This document shows positions 1 to 6,242 of a DNA stretch of 6,538 nucleotides, piece after piece. The stretch lies in the NCBI GenBank assembly GCA_009702465.1, contig WLHY01000051.1, positions 1 through 6,538 of the forward strand, in the 5' to 3' direction. The position numbers and the translations under genes were made by a program. Numbering within the stretch: position 1 is the first letter of the stretch; each line of letters begins with the position of its first letter. The notes under the pieces were generated by a model, which had not been told where the DNA came from, ran no database searches, and saw only the letters and a program-made list of their open reading frames with translations. The DNA is from Actinomycetota bacterium. Its GTDB lineage: Bacteria > Actinomycetota > Actinomycetes > Nanopelagicales > Nanopelagicaceae.

Positions 1-227
1 CTGCTCTTAAGAAGTTTAAGAAGAAGCCATGTTCATTTTGTCGTGACAAGGTGAATTACATCGATTACAAAGATATTGCGACACTTCGTAAATACATCAC
101 CGATCGCGGCAAGATCCGCGCTCGCCGTATTACAGGTGCATGCACCGAACACCAACGAGCAATCGCTGCAGCGGTAAAAAATAGCCGCGAGATGGCACTG
201 CTCCCTTACACCTCTACAGCTCGCTAA
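1..227 (+). CDS. rpsR: 30S ribosomal protein S18, zinc-binding (C+) form, 5' end outside window
   Basis: This is the C-terminal 74 codons of S18, a small-subunit protein of the ribosomal platform; the first complete codon begins at 3 and the TAA stop is 225-227. The visible protein has the family core [13 protein letters not shown], the [11 protein letters not shown] segment and the closing MALLPY motif. Two cysteines in a CSFC motif (30-41) and a second Cys-x-x-His pair (141-152, CTEH) form the four ligands of the C+ (zinc ribbon) S18 type. M. tuberculosis RpsR1 has the same type, whereas B. subtilis and E. coli S18 lack the full set. The gene directly precedes rplI with a 17-bp gap, and its stop codon abuts the rplI ribosome binding site, so the two are almost certainly cotranscribed. 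rpsF and ssb are expected upstream, outside the window. Confidence 0.96.
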   Translation, partial: ALKKFKKKPCSFCRDKVNYIDYKDIATLRKYITDRGKIRARRITGACTEHQRAIAAAVKNSREMALLPYTSTAR

Positions 228-244
228 GGAAAGGGTTAACTAAA

Positions 245-694
245 ATGAAATTAATTCTTACTCGCGAAGTATCAGGTCTTGGTAGTGCTGGCGATGTTGT
301 AACTGTTAAAGATGGTTATGGCCGCAACTTCCTATTGCCTCGTGGCAATGCAATTGTCTGGACCAAGGGTGGCGAAGGCCAGATCGAAGGAATTAAGCGA
401 GCACGCTCTGCTCGTGAGATCCGCGACCTTGATCATGCAAAAGAGATCAAAAATAAACTTGAAGCAGCAAATATTGTTGTAAAGGTAAAGATCGGCGCAA
501 CCGGCAGCATGTTTGGTTCAGTAACTGATAAAGATTTAGTTGCTGCAATTAAATCAACAACTGGTGAGACTGTTGATCGCCACAGCATCAAGCTTACAAA
601 GCACATCAAAAAGGTTGGTAAGTACACCATCCGCATCGCACTTGAATCTCAGGTAGTTGCAAATGTTCCAGTAAGTGTGGTCTCAGATAAGTAA
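245..694 (+). CDS. rplI: 50S ribosomal protein L9
   Basis: L9 binds 23S rRNA through its N-terminal domain near the L1 stalk and helps maintain reading-frame fidelity. The 149-residue product is normal length for the family. The N-terminal domain (about 1-47) opens with MKLILTREVSGLGSAGDVV and carries the signature GYGRNFLLPRGNAI, which binds rRNA. A charged connecting helix follows (about 43-75). The C-terminal domain (about 80-149) contains GSMFGSVT and the IKLTKHIKKVGKYTI segment. The start is supported by an AAAGGG Shine-Dalgarno sequence at 230-235, nine bases before the ATG, and by the alignment of the first residues with L9 proteins. It is the last gene of the rpsR operon, because a strong terminator begins 13 bp after its stop. 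Confidence 0.98.
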   Translation: MKLILTREVSGLGSAGDVVTVKDGYGRNFLLPRGNAIVWTKGGEGQIEGIKRARSAREIRDLDHAKEIKNKLEAANIVVKVKIGATGSMFGSVTDKDLVAAIKSTTGETVDRHSIKLTKHIKKVGKYTIRIALESQVVANVPVSVVSDK

Positions 695-707
695 AGCTTA
701 AAAGGTT

Positions 708-744
708 AAAGAGCCCTCGTTAATTCGGGGGCTCTTTCTTTTTT
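708..744 (+). terminator. intrinsic terminator of the rpsR-rplI operon
   Basis: A 12-bp stem pairs 708-719 (AAAGAGCCCTCG) with 726-737 (CGGGGGCTCTTT) and contains one G-U wobble. It closes a six-base loop (TTAATT). A run of six T follows at 739-744. This is a textbook rho-independent terminator. It separates the ribosomal protein operon from dnaB, so dnaB needs its own promoter. Confidence 0.93.
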
Positions 745-777
745 AAGGCAGTGAAAGCTCTCAAGGCTCATACACAG

Positions 778-809
778 GTATTCACACAGCCATCCACAAC
801 TTATCCACC
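778..809 (+). promoter_or_regulatory. cluster of DnaA-box-like 9-mers upstream of dnaB
   Basis: Three 9-mers resembling the DnaA box TTWTNCACA lie in tandem in the same orientation: GTATTCACA (778-786, one mismatch), CCATCCACA (790-798, two mismatches) and TTATCCACC (801-809, one mismatch). Their starts are 12 and 11 bases apart, close to one helical turn, so bound proteins would sit on the same face of the DNA. DnaA is known to bind such sites at oriC and also as a transcription factor. Binding here is inference, because no box is a perfect match. The cluster lies about 80-110 bp upstream of the candidate dnaB promoter's -35. Confidence 0.45.
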
Positions 810-817
810 GATAATTG

Positions 818-827
818 GCAGTACTGC
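818..827. repeat. 10-bp perfect palindrome in the dnaB upstream region
   Basis: GCAGTACTGC is its own reverse complement. It lies nine bases downstream of the last DnaA-like box and 60 bp before the candidate -35 of dnaB. A dimeric regulator could use such a site, but it does not match the LexA box of Actinobacteria (GAAC-N4-GTTC). I cannot assign a protein to it. Confidence 0.3.
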
Positions 828-887
828 ACAGCCCACTTTCAAATACCCATTTTTTTGGTATCGCAGCGCTGGAATAAGGATTAAGTT

Positions 888-916
888 TCGACCAGGTGAA
901 GTAAGTGGCCTAAATT
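888..916 (+). promoter_or_regulatory. candidate dnaB promoter
   Basis: TCGACC (888-893, four of six matches to TTGACA) is followed after a 17-bp spacer by TAAATT (911-916, four of six to TATAAT). The predicted transcription start is around 923-924. This leaves a 5' leader of about 34 bases with the GGGAGG Shine-Dalgarno sequence (943-948) nine bases before the dnaB ATG. Both hexamers are imperfect, and a -10 alternative, TTTAAT (920-925), overlaps the same AT-rich stretch. A promoter somewhere in this gap is required by the terminator upstream. Confidence 0.4.
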
Positions 917-957
917 AATTTTAATGAGTGTCAGTGGCGGATGGGAGGCTTTGTTTT

Positions 958-2358
958 ATGAGTATCGCAGAGTTCCCAAATAACAACGCCCGGCGCAACA
1001 ACAATCCCGCCGAGTTTGAACGCACTCCACCACAAGATGTAATCGCTGAACAATCTGTTCTTGGCGGAATGTTGTTATCTAAGGATGCAATCTCCGAGGT
1101 TGTTGAAATTTTACGGGAGCGTGATTTTTACCGTCCCGCCCACGAATTAATTTACGATGCAATTATTGATCTCTACTCACGTGGTGAGCCAGCAGATCCA
1201 GTAACCGTCTCCGCCGAATTAACAAAGCGTGGTGATTTAACACGTGCTGGAGGTGCACCTTATCTACACACATTAATCTCATCAGTTCCAACCGCTGCAA
1301 ATGCCAGCTACTACGCAAAGATAATTCGCGAACGTGCAATTATGCGCAGACTTGTCGAAGCTGGTACAAAGATTGTGCAACTTGGTTACACAGTCGAGGG
1401 CGAGGTTGATGATGCGGTTAACGCAGCACAGGCCGAGGTACATGCTGTAACTGAACGTCGCGCAGCTGAGGATTACATTCAATTATCTGAACTTTTGCCA
1501 GCAGCATTTGATGAGATTGAAAAGATCTCATCTGGTGTAATGGGCGAGGGTGTTAAGAGTGGATTTAAAGATCTAGATGCATTAACTCATGGCTTCCACC
1601 CTGGAAATATGATTGTGCTTGCAGCACGTCCGGCGGTTGGTAAATCAACACTTGGTTTAGATATTGCACGTTACGCATCAATTCATAAAGGTGACACCTC
1701 AGTTATCTTCTCACTTGAAATGTCACGCTCCGAAATTACGATGCGTATGTTGTCAGCTGAGGCCCGAGTTCCACTAAACAATATTCGTTCTGGCTCACTA
1801 ACCGATGAGGAGTGGGCACGTATGGCAAGGCGCATGGGCGAGATCTCCGAGGCGCCGATGTTTATTGATGACTCACCAAATCTCTCACTAATGGAGATCA
1901 GGGCAAAGGCTCGTCGATTAAAACAACGCCACAACTTAAAGTTAATTGTTATCGATTACCTACAACTTATGACCTCTGGCAAACGGGTAGAGAACCGCCA
2001 GCAAGAGGTATCAGAGTTCTCTCGCCAATTAAAGTTGCTAGCAAAAGAGTTAAATGTGCCGGTTATTGCAATCTCCCAGTTAAACCGTTCACCAGAGCAG
2101 CGCTCTGATAAAAAACCAATGCTCTCCGATCTTCGTGAATCTGGTTCGATCGAGCAGGATGCAGATGTGGTTATATTGCTGCACCGTGATGATCTTTATG
2201 ATCAACAAAATAGATCTGGCGAGGCTGATCTAATTGTTGCTAAACATCGAAATGGTCCAACACGAACAATCACTGTTTCAGCCCAACTTCACTTTGCTCG
2301 CTTCACCGATATGGCACCTTCATACAGCTCACAAGAGAGCTATCCAAAAGAGAATTAA
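958..2358 (+). CDS. dnaB: replicative DNA helicase DnaB
   Basis: DnaB is the hexameric ATP-driven 5'-3' helicase that unwinds the replication fork and recruits primase. The 466-residue protein has an N-terminal helical domain (about 24-125, EQSVLGGMLL through the ASYYAKIIRERAIMRRL helix), a linker (about 140-195) and a RecA-like motor. Visible motor motifs are Walker A (ARPAVGKST, 223-231, K229), the catalytic glutamate in SLEM (E254), Walker B (LIVIDYLQLM, D333), the ISQLNRSPEQRSDKKP-LSDLRESGSIEQDAD block and the arginine-finger segment KHRNGPT (429-435). No intein interrupts Walker A, unlike some mycobacterial DnaB proteins. ATG 958 is preferred because GGGAGG sits nine bases upstream. A GTG at 928 would add ten residues but has no ribosome binding site and lies almost at the predicted transcription start. 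Confidence 0.97.
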   Translation: MSIAEFPNNNARRNNNPAEFERTPPQDVIAEQSVLGGMLLSKDAISEVVEILRERDFYRPAHELIYDAIIDLYSRGEPADPVTVSAELTKRGDLTRAGGAPYLHTLISSVPTAANASYYAKIIRERAIMRRLVEAGTKIVQLGYTVEGEVDDAVNAAQAEVHAVTERRAAEDYIQLSELLPAAFDEIEKISSGVMGEGVKSGFKDLDALTHGFHPGNMIVLAARPAVGKSTLGLDIARYASIHKGDTSVIFSLEMSRSEITMRMLSAEARVPLNNIRSGSLTDEEWARMARRMGEISEAPMFIDDSPNLSLMEIRAKARRLKQRHNLKLIVIDYLQLMTSGKRVENRQQEVSEFSRQLKLLAKELNVPVIAISQLNRSPEQRSDKKPMLSDLRESGSIEQDADVVILLHRDDLYDQQNRSGEADLIVAKHRNGPTRTITVSAQLHFARFTDMAPSYSSQESYPKEN

Positions 2359-2386
2359 TTTCACATAAGCTTGGTGCTGCTGCAGT

Positions 2387-2392
2387 TATACT
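2387..2392 (+). promoter_or_regulatory. -10 element of a probable leaderless transcript (SbtA-like gene)
   Basis: TATACT matches TATAAT at five of six positions and ends six bases before the ATG at 2399. A transcript from it would begin at or next to the A of the start codon. No Shine-Dalgarno sequence is present in the 40-bp gap after dnaB, which fits leaderless translation, common in Actinobacteria. No convincing -35 hexamer is visible at the proper distance. Confidence 0.5.
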
Positions 2393-2398
2393 TAAAAC

Positions 2399-3367
2399 AT
2401 GGAGAACTCTCTCTCAATTGCACTCGCTAACCTAACCTCAGTCTCAGTACTAGTTTTTATCCTAGGTTTTGTTGCAGCAAGATTTAAGAGTGATATCCGA
2501 ATTCCAGATCCGGTTTATCAAATAATCTCTGTTTACCTGCTCTTTGGAATTGGCCTAAAGGGTGGTGTCTCATTAACCCACTCAAGTGCGCAAGGGATGG
2601 TTAGACCGGTAATAGCGACCATTGTTTTAGGTTGTTTAATCCCAGCTTTAGCATTTTACTCACTTAAATATATTAAAAATATCAACGAGGTAGATCGTGG
2701 TGCTATCGCAGCACATTATGGATCAACCTCTCTAGTTACCTTTACCGCCGCCTTAGTATTTTTAGATAACTCCGAAATCTCATACGAAGGCTTTGCAACT
2801 GCATTATTAACAATTATGGAGATTCCTGGAATTATTGTTGGAATCTTCTTGGCAACTAGACATTTAAATCGCAAGGTATCTTGGGGAACCTCCCTAAAAG
2901 AGATTGTCTTAGGTAAAACAATTATTTTGCTGGTCGGAGGATTAATTGTCGGAGCGATCTCTGGCGATGCCGGTTACGCCCGAGTTGAACCATTTTTTGT
3001 AAATCTGCTGCCAGGTATTTTGGCGCTTTTCCTCATGCACTTAGGTTATTTAGCAGGAGTAAGAATAAATATCATTAAAGAGAGTGGAATTAGATTGTTT
3101 TTATTTGCAATTATCTTTCCACTAGTCGCCGGCACATTAGGTGTAATCGGTGGCTATCTAGCTGGGCTATCAGTTGGTGGCGCAACCATCCTGGGTGTCT
3201 TATCAGCTAGCGCCTCATATATTGCAGCACCAGCTGCAGTCAGTATTGCACTTCCTGAGGCAAATCCATCACTATCAATTACAACCAGCCTTGGGGTTAC
3301 ATTCCCCTTAAATCTAACGATTGGTATTCCACTCTTTTATGCAATCGCTCAACTCTTAATTGGTTGA
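2399..3367 (+). CDS. SbtA-family (DUF897) sodium-dependent bicarbonate permease-like protein
   Basis: This 322-residue, very hydrophobic inner-membrane protein has about ten transmembrane segments (roughly 5-26, 38-58, 68-90, 103-122, 132-153, 172-190, 200-220, 230-254, 258-283, 294-320). It shares with cyanobacterial SbtA the IGLKGG motif (51-56), the ISYEGFATAL...MEIPGI segment (127-144) and the C-terminal SVGG...LPEANPS...LGVTFP...IGIPLFYAIAQLL block. SbtA imports bicarbonate with sodium; that substrate is inferred here, not shown. The cytoplasmic loop between the two halves is only about 18 residues (154-171), far shorter than in Synechocystis SbtA, and no SbtB (PII-like) gene is adjacent. 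The cyanobacterial SSSDISGPP motif reads SASYIAAPA (270-278), so an aspartate is replaced by tyrosine. ATG 2399 is the first possible start, because an in-frame TAA lies at 2393-2395. Confidence 0.85.
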   Translation: MENSLSIALANLTSVSVLVFILGFVAARFKSDIRIPDPVYQIISVYLLFGIGLKGGVSLTHSSAQGMVRPVIATIVLGCLIPALAFYSLKYIKNINEVDRGAIAAHYGSTSLVTFTAALVFLDNSEISYEGFATALLTIMEIPGIIVGIFLATRHLNRKVSWGTSLKEIVLGKTIILLVGGLIVGAISGDAGYARVEPFFVNLLPGILALFLMHLGYLAGVRINIIKESGIRLFLFAIIFPLVAGTLGVIGGYLAGLSVGGATILGVLSASASYIAAPAAVSIALPEANPSLSITTSLGVTFPLNLTIGIPLFYAIAQLLIG

Positions 3368-4282
3368 TTTACTAGCACCAATCTTTGCCTTATCAGCTAA
3401 GTAAATTCCAACTAATACAACTGCACATCCGAGTAATTGGATAGGTGTAAATGATTCACTGAGCAACCACCAAGCAATGGCACCGGCAAATATTGGTTCA
3501 ACCATGCCAATCACACTACTTTTTGAGGCAGATAATGAACGAATAGCGGTAACAGTTAGTAGGTATGGGACAACTGTTCCAACAATTATGATCCATAAAA
3601 TAATGGTCCAGCCAGGTGCATCAATATTATTTAAGCTTCCGCCCAATGAAAAAGTATCTGTTAAGTAATGGAATGGAAAGTTCCACCAAGGAAGAATTAC
3701 CGCCCAAAACACTGCTGCAATTCCAATACCCCAGGTCATAAGTGAAAGGGAGCTGCGGTTTTGAGTTAACTTCTCGGCGTATAAAAAGTAGGTCGCAAGT
3801 GCAAAGGCATCAGCAAATGCAACAATCACACCAAGTGGATGAAGTGAGGAGCCACTCCAGATCTCAGAGATTAATAACAAACCACCAAAGGCACAGCCAA
3901 TTCCCCACCACATCATCGGTGAGACATATTTTTTCCGGACAAACCTTAGGTAGAGCGCGATCCAAATCGGTGCGGTGAACTCGATGATCAATGCGATTGA
4001 GACATATAGATACTTAAGTGCAAAGAAGTAAAGGGCGGTAACTGCAGCCACACCAATTATGCCAAATACCATTAAATCTTTAATCTCAGATCTTTTAACT
4101 GCCAACTGTTCTTTGCCAAGTACAAATGCGATAGTTAATAAAATTAAGGCAGCTCCGGTTGTGCGGATCTGGGTTAATCGAAAGGCATCCATGTCGGCTT
4201 CTCGCAACACCTTTGCGCCAACGCCACCAAGTGCAAAACCCAATGCAGCGGAGATCATTAAAAATTCAGCGCGGTGTTTCAC
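3356..4282 (-). CDS. EamA/DMT-superfamily permease
   Basis: This 308-residue inner-membrane protein is a drug/metabolite transporter with about ten transmembrane segments arranged as two EamA repeats (about 8-140 and 148-297). Family landmarks include the EFTAPIWIALYL stretch (101-112) in the first repeat and, in the second, the VEPIFAGAIAWWLLSE segment (261-276) followed by a GCAVVLVGIYLAD helix. Relatives such as RhtA and YedA export amino acids or small metabolites; the substrate cannot be read from sequence. The start is a GTG (4282), with an in-frame TAA 15 bases upstream (4298-4300) and no ribosome binding site. It lies 40 bp downstream of the acyl-CoA dehydrogenase on the same strand and could be cotranscribed or use its own promoter. 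Its last 12 bases overlap the convergent SbtA-like gene. Confidence 0.88.
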   Translation of the reverse strand: MKHRAEFLMISAALGFALGGVGAKVLREADMDAFRLTQIRTTGAALILLTIAFVLGKEQLAVKRSEIKDLMVFGIIGVAAVTALYFFALKYLYVSIALIIEFTAPIWIALYLRFVRKKYVSPMMWWGIGCAFGGLLLISEIWSGSSLHPLGVIVAFADAFALATYFLYAEKLTQNRSSLSLMTWGIGIAAVFWAVILPWWNFPFHYLTDTFSLGGSLNNIDAPGWTIILWIIIVGTVVPYLLTVTAIRSLSASKSSVIGMVEPIFAGAIAWWLLSESFTPIQLLGCAVVLVGIYLADKAKIGASKSTN

Positions 4283-4289
4283 GCTGAGC

Positions 4290-4295
4290 AGGTTA
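4290..4295 (-). promoter_or_regulatory. candidate -10 element for the EamA transporter
   Basis: On the minus strand TAACCT (three of six to TATAAT, fits TANNNT) ends seven bases before the GTG start at 4282. This is the same geometry as the leaderless candidates upstream of the SbtA-like gene and dcd. A six-base inverted repeat (ATTAAC 4297-4302, GTTAAT 4310-4315, seven-base loop) lies immediately upstream, in the expected spacer, and could be an operator. The -35 is not recognisable. Confidence 0.35.
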
Positions 4296-4322
4296 CATTA
4301 ACTTTGGTGGTTAATTGCTAAG

Positions 4323-6149
4323 TTAGAAAGCAGACTCCGCAATCTCCATTATTTCGCCAGTTTCAGACTCAACTACAGCACGTTCAACTGCAATATGAGG
4401 CAGAACTGAGCGAACAAAGAATTTTGCTGATGCAACCTTGCCATCATAGAAATCTTTATCTCGACCAGGATTTGCTAATTTTGTTTGTGCAATATCAGCT
4501 TGTTGAATTAACAACCAGGCGATGATTAATTCACCGGTAGCCATTAATAAACGAGATGTATTTAAGCCCACCTTATAGATCTGCTTTGGATCCTCTTGTG
4601 ACTCCATGGCAACACCGATCATGTGTGTGATCATGCCCTGTACATCTTCAAGCGCCTTAAGCAACATCTTCTTCTCATCCGCCATGTTGCCACCGCTAGA
4701 TGCGTACTTAGCTATCTCTTTACCAAGCAAAGTAATTGATCGTCCACCATCTCTAACAATCTTGCGGAAGAAGAAATCCATTCCTTGAATAGCGGTTGTG
4801 CCTTCATACAAGGTATCGATCTTGGCATCACGCACATACTGTTCAAGTGGCCAATCTTGGGTAAAGCCAGCACCACCAAATGTTTGTAGTGATTCAGTTC
4901 CAAGTAGCACCCATGATTTTTCGCTGCCATAACCCTTAACAATTGGCAGTAATAGATCATTTAATGCATGTAGATCCTGCAACTTATCGGCATCCAGACC
5001 CTCTGCCTCACCAAGGGCAAATGCATCTTGAATTGAGGCGGTGTAAAGAACTAGTGCACGCATTCCTTCAGAGTAAGACTTTTGCATCATCAGGGAGCGA
5101 CGGACATCAGGGTGCTTAATAATCTCAACACGTGGCGAAGCTTTATCTTTAGCATTTGCTAAATCTGGACCTTGCACACGAGTTTTGGCATAACTTAAAG
5201 CTTGTTGGTAACCGGCGCTCAGTGTTGCAATCGCCTTTGTACCAACCATCATTCGTGCGTATTCGATGATTTTAAACATCTGTGCGATGCCATCATGAAC
5301 CTCACCAAGCAGATAACCAACAGCTGGTTCATGCTCACCTAGATTCATCTCACAGGTCGCTGAAACATTTAATCCCATCTTATTTTCAATTGATGTTACA
5401 TAAACACCATTTCGCTTACCTAATTCACCAGTATTAAAATCAAACATAAACTTTGGAATCATGTAAAGATCTAAACCTTTTGTACCAAGCTTTCCACCCT
5501 CGGGGCGAGCAAGTACAAAGTGAATAATATTTTCAGTTAGATCAGAGTCACCAGAGGTGATGTATCGCTTTGTACCAGTGATGTGCCAGGTGCCATCAGC
5601 TTGCTTAACCGCCTTGCTGCGACCGGCGCCAACATCTGAACCAGCATCTGGCTCAGTTAACATCATGGTTGCGCCCCATTTTTTATCGATCATTAACTTT
5701 GCAATCTTCTTTTGTTCCTCAGTTCCGTAAACATGAGCAACATTGGCAAAGGCAGATCCACATGCATAAATATGAATTGCTGGGTTTGAACCTAATACCA
5801 TCTCAGCAATCGCCCATCGGATTGATGGTGGGATTGCAGTTCCACCTAAATCAACTGGTGCATCAATTCGCCACCACTCATTATCAATAAATGTGTTGTA
5901 GGACTTTTTAAATGATGCTGGCAACTTTGCTTCTCCAGTTGCAGGATTAAAATCAACACCTTCACGATCGCTATCAACAAAGGATGCAGCTAAATCATTT
6001 TCAGATAAGCGTTTGATCTCCTCTAACATTCCCATTGCAGTCTCACGATCTAGATCTGCATAAAGTGATTTACCAAGAATTGATTCGCGCCCTAAGAGAT
6101 CAAATAAGCAGAACTCGATGTCGCGTAGATTAGATATGTAATGTCCCAT
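4323..6149 (-). CDS. FadE5-like long-form acyl-CoA dehydrogenase
   Basis: Acyl-CoA dehydrogenases are FAD enzymes that introduce the alpha-beta double bond in the first step of beta-oxidation. The 608-residue length is that of the extended FadE5/AcdA-type subfamily, not the ~380-residue short forms. The N-terminus MGHYISNLRD resembles mycobacterial FadE5, as do KRYITSGDSDLTENI, the block ARMMVGTKAIATLS, HPDVRRSLM and the stretch ESLQTFGGAGF. The flavin and substrate motif TEPDAGSDVG begins at T165. The catalytic base is expected at E449 in LYEGTTAIQ. A C-terminal helical domain (about 470-608) completes the long form. ATG 6149 is the first ATG after an in-frame TAG (6162-6164) and has no Shine-Dalgarno sequence. 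No other beta-oxidation gene is nearby, and the chain-length preference cannot be read from sequence. Confidence 0.93.
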   Translation of the reverse strand: MGHYISNLRDIEFCLFDLLGRESILGKSLYADLDRETAMGMLEEIKRLSENDLAASFVDSDREGVDFNPATGEAKLPASFKKSYNTFIDNEWWRIDAPVDLGGTAIPPSIRWAIAEMVLGSNPAIHIYACGSAFANVAHVYGTEEQKKIAKLMIDKKWGATMMLTEPDAGSDVGAGRSKAVKQADGTWHITGTKRYITSGDSDLTENIIHFVLARPEGGKLGTKGLDLYMIPKFMFDFNTGELGKRNGVYVTSIENKMGLNVSATCEMNLGEHEPAVGYLLGEVHDGIAQMFKIIEYARMMVGTKAIATLSAGYQQALSYAKTRVQGPDLANAKDKASPRVEIIKHPDVRRSLMMQKSYSEGMRALVLYTASIQDAFALGEAEGLDADKLQDLHALNDLLLPIVKGYGSEKSWVLLGTESLQTFGGAGFTQDWPLEQYVRDAKIDTLYEGTTAIQGMDFFFRKIVRDGGRSITLLGKEIAKYASSGGNMADEKKMLLKALEDVQGMITHMIGVAMESQEDPKQIYKVGLNTSRLLMATGELIIAWLLIQQADIAQTKLANPGRDKDFYDGKVASAKFFVRSVLPHIAVERAVVESETGEIMEIAESAF

Positions 6150-6242
6150 GGGATAAGCATGCTACCGCCGAGTAACTTATGCAATACCAGCCAGTAGGTT
6201 TTGCTCCTCTTGATTTGATCGGCTGGGAGATAGGGTCGCCCC
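6150..6242. promoter_or_regulatory. divergent promoter region between acyl-CoA dehydrogenase and dcd
   Basis: This 93-bp spacer must drive both flanking genes. Toward the dehydrogenase (minus strand), TTGCAT (6184-6179) is followed after 17 bp by the weak -10 CATGCT (6161-6156), six bases before the ATG. An alternative -10 is TAGCAT (6164-6159), nine bases before the ATG. Toward dcd, TAGGGT (6231-6236) lies six bases before its ATG. An inverted repeat CCAGCC (6187-6192) / GGCTGG (6221-6226) with a 28-base spacing spans the middle and might bind a regulator. No terminator or RNA gene was recognised. Confidence 0.4.
6231..6236 (+). promoter_or_regulatory. -10 element of a probable leaderless dcd transcript
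   Basis: TAGGGT ends six bases before the dcd ATG (6243), placing the transcription start at or next to the start codon. There is no purine-rich Shine-Dalgarno sequence at a usable distance; the intervening bases are CGCCCC. A possible -35 is TTGATT (6210-6215), with a short 15-bp spacer. Confidence 0.5.

Noticed and set aside
433..636. Antisense open frame within rplI
   Set aside because: It lies wholly opposite a well-conserved ribosomal protein gene and its product resembles no family. Open frames opposite dnaB, the EamA gene and the acyl-CoA dehydrogenase were rejected for the same reason.
928..957. GTG 928 as the start of dnaB, adding ten residues
   Set aside because: No Shine-Dalgarno sequence precedes it and it lies about four bases from the predicted transcription start. 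ATG 958 has GGGAGG at nine bases, and the extra residues do not resemble DnaB.
1621..1660. Possible intein insertion at the DnaB Walker A motif, as in some mycobacteria
   Set aside because: The motif is continuous (ARPAVGKST) and the protein is normal length, so no intein is present.
3293..3307. GGGG-N7-CCCC inverted repeat as a terminator for either convergent gene
   Set aside because: It lies inside the SbtA-like coding region, has only four pairs and lacks a following T-tract on either strand.
6150..6242. tRNA-Gly gene expected upstream of dcd by analogy with mycobacteria
   Set aside because: No cloverleaf-compatible arms or GTTCRANYC-type T-loop are visible on either strand in this 93-bp gap.
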